Shown: positions 26,565 through 36,590, numbered from the stretch's first letter. The stretch is DNA of 64,000 bases from Pseudomonas sp. PIC25 (GCF_002286785.1 NZ_MUJY01000142.1:17755-81754); one strand, 5' to 3'. A program made the numbers and translations. Notes: generated from the letters alone by a model not told the origin.

Positions 26565-26632
26565 TGGGCGAATAAATTCGCCCCTACCCGGAGCCGCTGG
26601 TCTTTCGTAGGAGCCGGCTCTGCTGGCGAATC
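26565..26632. repeat. REP-like palindrome pair
   Basis: GGGCGAATAAATTCGCCCCTA and then GTAGGAGCCGGCTCTGCTGG followed by CGAA lie in the convergent gap between the sugar dehydrogenase and the symporter genes. Confidence 0.7.
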
Positions 26633-26651
26633 GCTGCCTCTCCCTGGCAGA

Positions 26652-28568
26652 TCATTTACCCATGACCGGCTTCGCCTCCAGATGTTCTTCGTGCGGCGCT
26701 TCGTTGAGCAGCATGCGCAGCCAGAACGGAATCAGCACCAGACCGAGGCCGATGCAGATCCAAGTGAACAGCGGGCCGCTACCCGGCGGCGGGAACAGCA
26801 ACCGGCCGACCCCGACGAGCAGCGCGAACAGCGAGATCGCGGTCACCGCCACCGCTCCGAGGCGTTCGCCCAGTGCATACAGGGGAGCACTGGACGCATC
26901 GCCGATGGCCCGCGAACTCCGTTGCCATAGACCGAAGGGGCGCACGCGCTTGTAAAAACGCTGCAGGGTCTTGTCATCGGTGGCCGGGGTGAAGAAGGTC
27001 ACCAGGATCGCCGCGCTGGTGGTCACCAGCGCCATGATGCCGAGGCGAATCCACTCGTCGTCCGGGTCGGTGCCGAGGAAGTACAGCAGCAACGGAGCGG
27101 TGATCAGCGACACGGCCATGGCGGTGAGTTCCGAGTAAAGGTTGATCCGCTCCCACAGCCAGCGCAGCAGCAGCACCGAGCCCATGCCGGCGCCGAACAG
27201 CAGGGAGATGAACCAGGCCGTTTGGATCGAACCAAGGTTGGCCATGATCGCCAGGGCGATGATCATGATCAGCACGTTGGACAACCGCGCCACCAGTACC
27301 AGCTCATGGCCCTTCGGCTTGCGCTTGAGCAGGCGCTGGCAGACCACGCCGTCATAGATGTCGTTGCTCCAGTACGAGGCGCCCCAGTTCAAATGGGTAT
27401 CCACCGTGGAAGCCAGGGCCGCCAACAGACCCACCAGCATCAGGCCGCGAAAGCCCGGCGGCAGCAAATCCTGGATGCCCTGGACGAAGAGGATTTCCCG
27501 CGCGGCGGTGAAGCCCTCGCCGTTCATGTCCTCCGGTGTGAAGGGGTAAAGCACCAGCAGGCCGATGGCGATGCCGAGCCAGAACAGGCTGCGCAGAAAA
27601 ATCTGCAGCCAGGCGAACACCACGCCGGCGACCCGCGCGTCGCGGTCGCTGCTGCAGGCCATGCTGCGCTGGGCGAGATAGCCGGTGCCGTCGGAGTTCA
27701 TCTGGAACAGCCACTGCATGCCGATGATCATCAGGAACGGCAGCAGCAGATCGCTGGCATTCTCCGGAGGGCCGAAGGAGAGCATCTTGCCGGCCAGGTC
27801 TTCGCCGTAGAGGCTGACTACTCGATCGCTCAGCCCGCCGAGCCCGCCAGCTGCATCGATGACGAACCAGGCATAGGCGAAGGTGCCGATCAGAGCGACG
27901 GCGAGCTGCATCACATCCGTACGGATCACCGCCCGCAGGCCGCCGGTAATGGAGTAGGCGGCGGTGAACAGCATGATCAGCAGGATCGAAATGAGGTTGT
28001 TGGTCGTCATCACCTGCGGGTCGAGGCCGGTCATGCTGTCGCCCAGCTTGAGGCCGGTGGCGGTGACGAAGCCGAGTATCGGTTCGTAGAGCGCCGCGGG
28101 CAGCCAGTCGTGCCAGGGCAGGAAAACTTCGGCAATGCGGATCGCCGCCACCAGCACCATGGCCAGCACCACGCAGTTGATCACGGTGCCGTAGTAGATC
28201 GCCTTGAGCAGGCGCAGCAGGGTGACGCCGGTGCCGCTGTAGCGCACGTTGGTCAGCTCGGCGTCGGTGAGCACGCCGGCGCGGCGCCAGCCGACGGCGA
28301 ATACGAATGCCAGGAGCAGGAAGGCGAGACCGTAGATCCACAGGCGCCAGAGGGCGAAGACCCCGGCGGTGGCCACCAGGCCGGTCACCAGCAAGGGGGT
28401 GTCGGCGGCGAACTGGGTGGCGGCCATCGAACAGCCCGACTGCCATCCCTTGATCGTCTTGCCGGCGAGAAAGTATTCGCCGAGGTTCTGTGAGGCCTGC
28501 TCCCGGGCACGCAGGCCCGAACCGATGGAGTAGACGACGAATGCCAATACGATGAGTAAGTCCAACAT
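26652..28568 (-). CDS. Sodium:solute symporter (SSF family)
   Basis: A 638-residue membrane protein with about 14 helices. It shows SSF features: an early GEYFLAGKTIKGWQSGCSMA segment, SITGGLRAVIRTDVMQLAVA, and STVDTHLNWGASYWSNDIYD, the sodium-site region of larger SSF members. The substrate is not apparent. The ribosome site AAGGAATAAGAAG precedes the ATG. About 87 bases upstream on the same strand is a TorF-like outer-membrane protein gene, so the two may form an import pair. Confidence 0.85.
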   Translation of the reverse strand: MLDLLIVLAFVVYSIGSGLRAREQASQNLGEYFLAGKTIKGWQSGCSMAATQFAADTPLLVTGLVATAGVFALWRLWIYGLAFLLLAFVFAVGWRRAGVLTDAELTNVRYSGTGVTLLRLLKAIYYGTVINCVVLAMVLVAAIRIAEVFLPWHDWLPAALYEPILGFVTATGLKLGDSMTGLDPQVMTTNNLISILLIMLFTAAYSITGGLRAVIRTDVMQLAVALIGTFAYAWFVIDAAGGLGGLSDRVVSLYGEDLAGKMLSFGPPENASDLLLPFLMIIGMQWLFQMNSDGTGYLAQRSMACSSDRDARVAGVVFAWLQIFLRSLFWLGIAIGLLVLYPFTPEDMNGEGFTAAREILFVQGIQDLLPPGFRGLMLVGLLAALASTVDTHLNWGASYWSNDIYDGVVCQRLLKRKPKGHELVLVARLSNVLIMIIALAIMANLGSIQTAWFISLLFGAGMGSVLLLRWLWERINLYSELTAMAVSLITAPLLLYFLGTDPDDEWIRLGIMALVTTSAAILVTFFTPATDDKTLQRFYKRVRPFGLWQRSSRAIGDASSAPLYALGERLGAVAVTAISLFALLVGVGRLLFPPPGSGPLFTWICIGLGLVLIPFWLRMLLNEAPHEEHLEAKPVMGK

Positions 28569-28655
28569 CTTCTTATTCCTTTCCGTTGGAACACTCTTGG
28601 AGAGAGCATTGGGGAAAGGAAAAGTGCTGGCTGTCTGACGAATGGCTCACTCACG

Positions 28656-29372
28656 TTACAGAGCCCTCGACGCCTTGAAGGTCAAGGCTCCGTCGCAGTA
28701 GCGGTTGAAGCCCGAATAGGCCGCGCATTCCAGGGCGCTCAGGCTGGAGTCGGAATAGCTGAGGTTGAGGTCGAAGCCGAGCCAGGGGCGCACCAGGTTG
28801 ATCGACCAGTCGTTGAAGACCCGCACGTTGCGCCCGTTGCCGACGCCCACCGGGTTGTCCAGGGCGTGGTTGCCGTACTTGAGCGTGACGCTGAAACCGA
28901 GGTCGTCCTGCAGGTCGAGATCAGCCAGCAGGGTGCGGTCCGAACGGCCGGGATCGAGGCTGAACGCCGCACCCAGGCGGCTGCCGAACACCGACAGGCC
29001 GGCGTAGTACTCCTCGACATTGCGTTGGCTGAGCGTCGGGTAGCTGTGCAGCAGTGCGCCCAATTCATAGCCGAAGCGCTCGTCGAGCGGCTGCTTGAAG
29101 CCGGTATAGCTGTCCAGCTTGATCATCTTGCCTTCGGTCGGATCGAGATTGGCGGCCCACTGGCCGAAGTACCAGCCGCTGGTGTGGGTCACGTCGAGCC
29201 CGCCGTGGGCGAGGGTGCCGCTGTTCGGTTGCACCAGCCCCTGGGCCATGCTGCGCGGCGGCGCATAGCTCATCTTGAGCTCATAGTCGCCCAGCTCGCG
29301 CTCGACCGGCTGGTTCACCGCTGCCGCGCAACCGGCGAGCAGCGGAAGGATCAAAAGCACATGACGAATCAC
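28656..29372 (-). CDS. TorF/Gcw-like outer-membrane protein with lipoprotein signal
   Basis: A 238-residue protein. I choose GTG 29372 because GAAGGAG lies seven to eight bases upstream and the product then starts MIRHVLLILPLLAGCAAAVN, a clean lipobox (LAGC). The rest is beta-rich with alternating aromatic residues (GWYFGQWAANLD, YGNHALDNPVG, WSINLVRPWLGFDLNLSYSD), as in the TorF putative porin family. Two cysteines near the end may form a disulfide. A lipid-anchored beta-barrel-like protein is unusual. It lies just upstream of the symporter gene on the same strand. Confidence 0.7.
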   Translation of the reverse strand: MIRHVLLILPLLAGCAAAVNQPVERELGDYELKMSYAPPRSMAQGLVQPNSGTLAHGGLDVTHTSGWYFGQWAANLDPTEGKMIKLDSYTGFKQPLDERFGYELGALLHSYPTLSQRNVEEYYAGLSVFGSRLGAAFSLDPGRSDRTLLADLDLQDDLGFSVTLKYGNHALDNPVGVGNGRNVRVFNDWSINLVRPWLGFDLNLSYSDSSLSALECAAYSGFNRYCDGALTFKASRAL

Positions 29373-29571
29373 GTCGCACACTCCTTCAGTGAAACAGGAG
29401 TGGCCTGTCACGCGGCCCCGGAGCCTGCGCGGCGGAAGTGCCGGCGCGTCTGGCATGCGGCCCGCGCCCATGCCCCCGGCCCGTTTTTAACAGCTACCGG
29501 CGTTCGGCTGAACCGCCATTCGTCCCGCAGGGGACTGTTCGTCGGTTTTCGTCCTTGCCTTGCTCGAGACG

Positions 29572-29672
29572 AACCCCAGAGGCGAATTTATTCGCCTGTT
29601 TGTCAACCTTGGACGAATAAATCCGGGCGGAGCTGCGCTAGGCGAATGAATTCAATCGGACAGCGGCGCCGA
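29572..29672. repeat. REP-like palindrome array
   Basis: The 395-base divergent gap between the TorF-like gene and the CvfB-like gene contains AGGCGAATTTATTCGCCT, GACGAATAAATCCGG and AGGCGAATGAATTCAATC. No gene is supported here; the rest should hold the two promoters. Confidence 0.6.
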
Positions 29673-29767
29673 GCCATCCTCTTCGTCATGGAATCTTTCA
29701 TCCGCAATAGCGGCCCGCTCTGGCGCTGTCCGGTAGAATGCGCGGCTCGCAGGCGAGGTAATGACGA

Positions 29768-30604
29768 ATGGCGTTGATCGGGCGGTTCAATTCTTTACAG
29801 GTGGTCAAGCACACCGATTTCGGGCTCTACCTGGATGGCGGTGCGGAGGGCGAGATTCTTCTGCCCAAGCGCTACATATCCAAGGAGCAGCCGAGCGAGA
29901 TCGGCGACTGGTTGAACGTGTTCGTCTATCTGGACAGCGACGACCGGCCTATCGCCACCACCGAGAAGCCCAAGGTGCAGGTCGACGGGTTCGCCAGCCT
30001 GAAGGTGGTGGAGATCAATCGCATCGGCCTGTTTCTCGACTGGGGGTTACCGAAGGACTTGCTGCTGCCGCATTCGGAAGAGAAGCGGCCGCTGCAGGTC
30101 GGCGACTACTGCGTGGTGCATGTCTACCTGGACCGTCGGACCCGCCGCATCACTGCCACTGCCCGGCTGGATCGCTATCTCGACAAGACGCCGCCCCACT
30201 ACAAGACCGGTCAGGCGGTGGACCTGCTGGTGGTGGAGCCCACGCCCATGGGCTTCAAGGCGATCATCGAAGGGAAGCACTGGGGGCTGATCCATCGCAA
30301 CGAGGTATTCAAGTTCCTCCGAGGCGGCATGCAGGAAAAGGGCTTCATCAAGGAAGTGCGCGCCGACGGCAAGATCAGCCTGAGCCTGCAGCCGATCGGC
30401 CAGGTGGCGGTAAGCGGCCTCGGCGAGCGGATCATGCAGGAGCTGCGCACCAATGGCGGTTCGTTGCCGCTCGGCGACAAGAGCCCGCCGGAGACCATCA
30501 GCCGGTTGTTCGGTGTCAGCAAGGGCACCTTCAAGAAGGCCATCGGTGGTCTCTACAAGCAGGGGCTGATCATGATTCGTGAGGATCGTATCGAGCTGAT
30601 TTGA
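29768..30604 (+). CDS. CvfB-like S1 RNA-binding protein
   Basis: A 278-residue protein of the CvfB/YitL type: several S1-like beta barrels (FGLYLDGGAEGEILLPKRYI, IGLFLDWGLPKDLLLPHSEE, MGFKAIIEGKHWGLIHRNEV) followed by a C-terminal winged helix (TISRLFGVSKGTFKKAIGGL). It binds RNA; in Gram-positive bacteria CvfB affects virulence gene expression. The length is standard. It overlaps nothing and converges with the DUF488 gene. Confidence 0.87.
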   Translation: MALIGRFNSLQVVKHTDFGLYLDGGAEGEILLPKRYISKEQPSEIGDWLNVFVYLDSDDRPIATTEKPKVQVDGFASLKVVEINRIGLFLDWGLPKDLLLPHSEEKRPLQVGDYCVVHVYLDRRTRRITATARLDRYLDKTPPHYKTGQAVDLLVVEPTPMGFKAIIEGKHWGLIHRNEVFKFLRGGMQEKGFIKEVRADGKISLSLQPIGQVAVSGLGERIMQELRTNGGSLPLGDKSPPETISRLFGVSKGTFKKAIGGLYKQGLIMIREDRIELI

Positions 30605-30607
30605 GCC

Positions 30608-31183
30608 TCAGCCGCCGAACAAGTCCCCCTGATCCTGCTCATCGCCGGCATAGCTGAGGCGGCTGTCTTCGACCCGCGCCGCCGAGGTGTAGGGATGGAC
30701 GATGGCGGTGTGCGGGTCTTGGATGTGGATGACCTCGATACCCCGCACCTTCAGCACGTCGGCGATCAGTGAGCGGTGGCAGCGCCACCAGAGCAGCTCG
30801 GCGCACATCATCGCGGTAGGCTGGGCGCTGGCGAGCGTCAGCAGTTCGTCGAGCCCGGCGGCGAACTCGGCGCTGGCCAGATGATCGGCATAGCCCCGGA
30901 AGGAGCTGTTGCGCCAGACCGTGTTCGGCGAGTCGGGCCGTGGCCGGCGGCGGCCGCCCAGCGCCGGTAGCCAGCGGTAGGCGATGCCGTGCTCGGCCAG
31001 ACCGTCGCGCAGCGCCGCTTCGGCGAACTGCGGCAGCCGCCGCGAACCCGGAAAGCGGCGCACGTCGGCCAGCCCGCGAATGCCGTAGTCGGCGAGCAGG
31101 CGGATGAATTCCTCCAAGGAGCGGGTCGAGTGGCCGATGGTCCAGATCCGTTCCGGTTGTCCTGTCGTTGGGTGCATGTTCAT
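30608..31183 (-). CDS. DUF488 family protein
   Basis: A 191-residue protein with the DUF488 pattern: IWTIGHSTRSLEEFIRLLAD at the start, LADVRRFPGSRRLPQF, and MCAELLWWRCHRSLIADVL, in which a CAE/CHR pair is conserved. The biochemical role is not established. It is coupled to the upstream small gene by an ATGA overlap. Confidence 0.85.
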   Translation of the reverse strand: MNMHPTTGQPERIWTIGHSTRSLEEFIRLLADYGIRGLADVRRFPGSRRLPQFAEAALRDGLAEHGIAYRWLPALGGRRRPRPDSPNTVWRNSSFRGYADHLASAEFAAGLDELLTLASAQPTAMMCAELLWWRCHRSLIADVLKVRGIEVIHIQDPHTAIVHPYTSAARVEDSRLSYAGDEQDQGDLFGG

Positions 31184-31392
31184 TCGATCTTCTTCAGCGC
31201 GGTTTCCTTGTGCATGGCCAAGTGGCCGGTCTTGTCGCTTGTCACTTCGTACTGCGGCTCCTCTTCGCTGGCATGCCGGGTGCGTCCGCGAAACTCGATC
31301 TCGCGGGTGTGGACCCGGGTTATCCGGCCTTCGATCCAGCCGGCCTCGGAGTTCCAGCGCACGGCGTCACCGACCTTGAAGCGTGTAGACAT
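31180..31392 (-). CDS. HVA1/TUDOR-domain small protein (DUF2945)
   Basis: A 70-residue protein: MSTRFKVGDAVRWNSEAGWI, then GRITRVHTREIEFRGRTRHA, and EEEPQYEVTSDKTGHLAMHK. This is the hypervirulence-associated TUDOR-domain pattern (DUF2945). Start at ATG 31392, which has GAAGGAGGAACGACC upstream. It overlaps the DUF488 gene by four bases and forms a two-gene operon with it. Confidence 0.82.
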   Translation of the reverse strand: MSTRFKVGDAVRWNSEAGWIEGRITRVHTREIEFRGRTRHASEEEPQYEVTSDKTGHLAMHKETALKKIE

Positions 31393-31613
31393 GGTCGTTC
31401 CTCCTTCCTGCACGGGTTCTTTTTTCTGACCCTTCCACCGGCGAATGAATCCCCTTCGGCAATGGCCGATCCAGCGCGCCCGAGGCGTCCGCCTCGCTAG
31501 AACTCGTCGGAATAGGGCCTGTCACCTTGAAAGAGGCAACCCATCAACGACAAGGCTTTGCCAGCGGGCCCAAGCCTTCTGGTTACCGGCCAAGCGAAGA
31601 GGTGAACCCGACC

Positions 31614-32246
31614 ATGCATACCCCCAACCAGACGACCCCCGGTCTCGATGGCCAATCCCGTGGCGGCACTTCGAGGGAGGCGCTGACCGAAGAACTGCAG
31701 GACAAGGCGAAACAAGCGACGGAAGAGGTGAAAGTCCAGGGCAAGGAGCAGTTGGACCGATACCGCGAGACGGCTGCCGATGAACTCGACCGGGTGGCCC
31801 AGGGCGCCCGCGCCGCCGCCTCCGAACTGGAGCGCCAGGACGACGCGTTCCTTTCCCACTACGTTGCCGATATCGCCGGCAGCCTCGGCCGGCTGGCCGA
31901 CAACCTGCGCGGCAAGAGCGCTGACACCTTGTTCCGCGAGGCCAGCCAACTGGCCCGGGACAACCCGGCGCTGTTTATCACCGGCAGCATCGCCCTCGGC
32001 TTCGGCCTGACGCGTTTCGCCCGTGCTTCCGGCAGGCGTGATACGGACGAGCGGAGCAGCGGCATGTCCGGCACCGGCACGCCCACCAGCGCCATGGGCG
32101 CCAGTTCCGGCAGCCGGCCGGCGCCCGGTTCGTCGGGCTACAGCAGCCCGGCAACCCCCTCGGACAACGCCTCGACCTTCGCCAATGCATCCTGCTGCCC
32201 ACCCGGCCGGGGCGATGGAAAAACCAGCAACGGAGGAACCCACTGA
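31614..32246 (+). CDS. YqjD/nutrient-deprivation-like amphipathic protein
   Basis: A 210-residue protein, first of three coupled genes. It has a long charged helix (LTEELQDKAKQATEEVKVQG, then LERQDDAFLSHYVADIAGSL) with one weakly hydrophobic stretch, ALFITGSIALGFGLTRFARA, at about residues 120-140, and a Ser/Gly/Pro-rich tail. Similar proteins in rhizobia and pseudomonads are annotated as nutrient-deprivation-induced. ATG 31614 is likely; a GTG at 31602 is an alternative. The stop overlaps the next start (TGATG). Confidence 0.7.
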   Translation: MHTPNQTTPGLDGQSRGGTSREALTEELQDKAKQATEEVKVQGKEQLDRYRETAADELDRVAQGARAAASELERQDDAFLSHYVADIAGSLGRLADNLRGKSADTLFREASQLARDNPALFITGSIALGFGLTRFARASGRRDTDERSSGMSGTGTPTSAMGASSGSRPAPGSSGYSSPATPSDNASTFANASCCPPGRGDGKTSNGGTH

Positions 32247-32686
32247 TGAGCCAGACGCAACCCCGTCAATTCGATAGTGCCCGTCGCCAGCCAGCTCGTA
32301 GCCAACCGGAGGATTCGCATTCCGTCACCGGCCTGTTGCACCAGCTCGGCCGGGAGGTGCCTCTGCTCTTCACCAAGGAACTGGCGCTGGCCAAGTCCGA
32401 AATCACCTCGTCCATTCACGCCACCAAGGCCGGAATCGCCAGCGTGGCCAGCGGCGGCGCAGTGCTCCTGGCCGGCTTCATCATCCTGCTGCAGGCCGCG
32501 GTCTATGGGCTTTCCCAGGTGGTACAGCCATGGTTGGCGGCCTTGATCGTCGGTGCCGTGGTGGTCGTCGTCGGCCTGGCCATGGTGCAGGCCGGCAAGA
32601 AGAAGCTCGAGCCGTCCGCCTTCACTCCCGACCGAACCCTGCACGCCTTGCAGAAGGATCAGGAAGCCATTCGGAGGAACGCCTGA
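32246..32686 (+). CDS. Phage-holin-like (DUF1469 / YqjE) inner-membrane protein
   Basis: A 146-residue protein with two adjacent membrane helices (about residues 68-115; ASGGAVLLAGFIILLQAAVY and WLAALIVGAVVVVVGLAMVQ) and a charged N-terminal helix KELALAKSEITSS. This is the YqjE/DUF1469 holin-superfamily pattern. There is no phage nearby; in such operons the protein is a stress-related membrane protein. It is coupled at both ends by TGATG overlaps. Confidence 0.82.
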   Translation: MSQTQPRQFDSARRQPARSQPEDSHSVTGLLHQLGREVPLLFTKELALAKSEITSSIHATKAGIASVASGGAVLLAGFIILLQAAVYGLSQVVQPWLAALIVGAVVVVVGLAMVQAGKKKLEPSAFTPDRTLHALQKDQEAIRRNA

Positions 32687-33417
32687 TGAGTACGCAAAGC
32701 CGAATCGCCGCCGAGGCGCAGAAGGACCCGGAAACCCTGGAAAGGGAAATCGACCAGCAGCGCGAGTCCATCAGCAGCATCGTCCACGAGCTGGAGAACA
32801 AACTGTCGCCCGGCGAACTGCTGGACCGGGCGTTGCGCTATGCCAAGGGCAACGGCGGGGAGTTCTTCGGCAATCTCGGTGAGACCGTCAAGGCCAACCC
32901 GGTGCCGACCCTGCTCACTGCGCTGGGGCTGACCTGGCTGATGATGGGGCAGAACCGCTCGGCACCCGCGTCGGGCCATGCCAGCCTGTCGGGCCAAGCC
33001 GCCGGTGCCAAGCGCCAGGCTCAACATCTGAAGGACAAGGCGGGCCAGTTGCGTGACGAACTGGGCAGCAACTGGGACTCCACCCGGCAGCGACTGAGCG
33101 ACTCCAGCCACCAGGCTGCCGATACCCTGCGTCATCAGGCCGAGCGTGCCCGTGATGGTGTGGAGCACATGCTCGCCGAGCAGCCGTTGGCGCTGGGAGC
33201 CATCGGTATTGCCGTGGGCGCGCTGTTGGGGGCCGCCTTGCCGCCGACCCGCGAGGAAGATCGCCTGCTGGGCGAAACCAGCGACCGGGTGACCGACAAG
33301 GCCAAGGCGCTGGCCGAGGAAGGCTACGCCAAGGCCAGCGAGGTCAGCCAGGAGCTGAGCCGGGAGGTGGCCGATCGGGTCCGGCAGGATGGTCGGACCC
33401 ATAGCGGAATCCAGTAG
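32686..33417 (+). CDS. DUF3618 protein
   Basis: A 243-residue protein. The N-terminus (DPETLEREIDQQRESISSIV, HELENKLSPGELLDRAL) is typical of DUF3618. A hydrophobic segment VPTLLTALGLTWLMMG lies at about residues 70-85, then a long charged helix, a second hydrophobic segment (LALGAIGIAVGALLGAALPP, about 168-187) and a final charged helix. It closes the three-gene operon. Function is not known; similar operons respond to osmotic or nutrient stress. Confidence 0.78.
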   Translation: MSTQSRIAAEAQKDPETLEREIDQQRESISSIVHELENKLSPGELLDRALRYAKGNGGEFFGNLGETVKANPVPTLLTALGLTWLMMGQNRSAPASGHASLSGQAAGAKRQAQHLKDKAGQLRDELGSNWDSTRQRLSDSSHQAADTLRHQAERARDGVEHMLAEQPLALGAIGIAVGALLGAALPPTREEDRLLGETSDRVTDKAKALAEEGYAKASEVSQELSREVADRVRQDGRTHSGIQ

Positions 33418-33680
33418 TCCGCAGGTGCCCGCGGTCGGGTCGCATGATTCGATCGCGGCGCCATCCGCTCTATCTCGCGGTATGGGTTGCATTTTTTATG
33501 TGACGTGGGTCTCGCGATTTGCACGTCCGACGAATGCCCAGTCTTGCGAAATGCACGATGGCAAGAGTGAAGCTATTTTATAAGTATTTGATTTTTAAAG
33601 AATTGTTTTTTGAGAAAAATTGGCACGGAGCCTGCTCCTAGGGATACGCACGGAATTCAACTGCCTATCCGGAGCTCAAG

Positions 33681-33956
33681 ATGAAACAAGCATTCGAAAG
33701 AGTTGCCGCCGCATTCCCCGATTTCAAACTGGCCACTCAGCCCCGACCCGATGGGTATTACCTGCTGGTGCTGCAACGCCAGGACGGCAAGGAACTCAAG
33801 CGGGCCGTCCCTTCGACGCAGTTCAGTGCGCCGGAGCGGGTGGACTGGCTGATCAGCGCCATCCGCCGCGACCTGGCCCAGGAAGCCGGGCTGCCGCCGC
33901 CGTCGGTCACTACGCTGCAGAGCCAGAGCCGTTCCTGCCTGCCGACCTACCTGTGA
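33681..33956 (+). CDS. DUF3509 small protein
   Basis: A 91-residue protein of a family common in Pseudomonas: MKQAFERVAAAFPDFKLATQ, then GYYLLVLQRQDGKELKRAVP and VDWLISAIRRDLAQEAG. No signal or membrane segment. The gap before it (33418-33680) is unusually AT-rich near 33570-33620 and probably contains its promoter. It ends at a strong terminator. Confidence 0.78.
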   Translation: MKQAFERVAAAFPDFKLATQPRPDGYYLLVLQRQDGKELKRAVPSTQFSAPERVDWLISAIRRDLAQEAGLPPPSVTTLQSQSRSCLPTYL

Positions 33957-33964
33957 GTTTCGAA

Positions 33965-33997
33965 AACCCGGAAAAGCCTGCTTTTCCGGGTTTTTCC
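33965..33997 (+). terminator. Rho-independent terminator of the DUF3509 gene
   Basis: AACCCGGAAAAG / CTTTTCCGGGTT with a four-base loop and a following T run, eight bases after the stop. Confidence 0.9.
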
Positions 33998-34088
33998 ATG
34001 GGCTTCCCGGCGCACGCTTCGGTTCTTCAGCGAACCTTGCCGTCCGGCAAGGGCCTAAAAAGAACAGTTGCCAAACGGAGGACGCACC

Positions 34089-34202
34089 ATGCAAGGCGAT
34101 GACGACGAGGTCGTCGATCGGCCGCCTACCGATGCCGATGACGACCAGCTGGATGAGGCGCTGGAGGAAACCTTTCCGGCCAGCGATCCGATCTCTCCTT
34201 GA
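34089..34202 (+). CDS. 37-residue acidic protein (ETFPASDP family)
   Basis: A very short gene: MQGDDDEVVDRPPTDADDDQ, then LDEALEETFPASDPISP. The ribosome site CGGAGGACGCACC before the ATG is strong, and a terminator follows the stop directly. The motif LDEALEETFPASDP is, as I recall, conserved in many short acidic proteins of proteobacteria. Function unknown. Confidence 0.72.
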   Translation: MQGDDDEVVDRPPTDADDDQLDEALEETFPASDPISP

Positions 34203-34208
34203 GACTTG

Positions 34209-34239
34209 GCAGCTTCGCACCGCGGAGCTGCTTTTTTTT
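34209..34239 (+). terminator. Rho-independent terminator of the 37-residue gene
   Basis: GCAGCTTCG / CGGAGCTGC stem followed by TTTTTTTT, seven bases after the stop. It supports the reality of the small gene. Confidence 0.85.
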
Positions 34240-34246
34240 GAAGGGT

Positions 34247-34508
34247 AGGGGAGCTGGGCGAATTTATTCGTCTGGCGGAGCGGAATTTGGGCGAATGAAT
34301 CGCCTTACGCGGGAGTAACGGGGGGTACGGATTGCCCCCTCTCCCCGCTGGGGAGAGGGTGGGGGTGAGGGGGCGGAGCTGGGGCGGACACTTCCCCTTA
34401 AACCACCCACAGCTCTGCTGACGAAGCTGCCCTGTAACACCATTCGCCAGCAGAGCTGACTCCTACATAAAAAGCCATCGGTGGGGCGAATTTATTCGCT
34501 CCACCCAT
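34247..34508. repeat. REP-like and other palindromes upstream of lasB
   Basis: This stretch of the 553-base gap contains GGGCGAATTTATTCGTCTGG, GGGCGAATGAATCGCC, CCCCCTCTCCCCGCTGGGGA (with a GAGGGTGGGGGTGAGGGGGC tail), CAGCTCTGCTGACGAAGCTG, TTCGCCAGCAGAGCTGACTC and GGGGCGAATTTATTCGCTCC. It mixes at least four palindrome types. The last 240 bases before lasB have no gene and should hold its promoter. Confidence 0.7.
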
Positions 34509-34755
34509 CTCTCGCCTGCTGGCATCTTGCAGCTATATTCATCGAATTGACATGATGTCATTGCAAATGTGCTGCCATTTGTCAGGAAAATCCTACTTCC
34601 CGTTACTTTCTTTCAACTCCTGCCTATACATAACAACTCAATTCGGCCGAAGGTGATGCGGTTACCGCCGGTCATCGAGGCTGAAAGGGGCTCCGTCGTC
34701 CAAAAGGGGGCGGGGCAAATCTCGGAGCGACCCTCCGATTTCAGGAGAAATCTAG

Positions 34756-36273
<1,518 letters not shown>

Positions 36274-36277
36274 GGGG

Positions 36278-36317
36278 GAGCGAGCGGGCGGAGGCATCTG
36301 CCTTCGCCCGCTCGTTC
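36278..36317. terminator. Inverted repeat between lasB and the convergent small gene
   Basis: GAGCGGGCGGAGGCA / TGCCTTCGCCCGCTC forms a long hairpin four bases after the lasB stop. There is no clear T run on either strand, but its place between convergent genes suggests a shared terminator or RNA-stabilising hairpin. Confidence 0.65.
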
Positions 36318-36327
36318 GGACGGGGAA

Positions 36328-36507
36328 CTACTTCTTGCCGAGCTTGAGCTGCCGGGTACCGGTCCAGACCTGGCCGCTGACGCCGCCGGCGATCTCCTGG
36401 ATCGTACCGCCCGACTGGAGGAAGGCGGCCACCTGCGCTTCGATGGATTCGCGGGTTTCGACGGCGGGTTCCTGTTTCGGTTTGCTGTTCGAGCCTTTGA
36501 TGCGCAT
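36328..36507 (-). CDS. Small basic protein of unknown function
   Basis: A 59-residue protein: MRIKGSNSKPKQEPAVETRE, then SIEAQVAAFLQSGGTIQEIA and GGVSGQVWTG. AAGGAGAAACAGCC before ATG 36507 is a strong ribosome site. The pattern of a helix followed by GGxIQxIxxGVSG recurs in small proteins I remember from other gamma-proteobacteria, but I cannot name a family. It follows the cold-shock gene on the same strand, past that gene's terminator. Confidence 0.68.
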   Translation of the reverse strand: MRIKGSNSKPKQEPAVETRESIEAQVAAFLQSGGTIQEIAGGVSGQVWTGTRQLKLGKK

Positions 36508-36546
36508 GGCTGTTTCTCCTTGCCTGGGGGAATGGTGGAACCCCAA

Positions 36547-36582
36547 ATAAAAAAACCGGCCCCGGGGCCGGTTCTTTTGTCG
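36547..36582 (-). terminator. Rho-independent terminator of the cold-shock gene
   Basis: AACCGGCCCC / GGGGCCGGTT with a following TTTTTTTATTT on the minus strand, about 17 bases after the cold-shock gene stop. Confidence 0.9.
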
Positions 36583-36590
36583 GAGGACGG

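Noticed and set aside
32246..32686. Prophage remnant suggested by a holin-like protein
   Set aside because: No other phage genes nearby; the gene sits in a conserved stress-type operon with DUF3618.
34209..34508. CRISPR-like array of short repeats
   Set aside because: The repeats are palindromes of different types at irregular spacing, not direct repeats with unique spacers of equal length.
34510..34755. Las/Rhl box upstream of lasB
   Set aside because: CT-N12-AG with the required symmetry is not found; CTGCTGGCATCTTGCAG and CTGCCATTTGTCAG have the wrong spacing.
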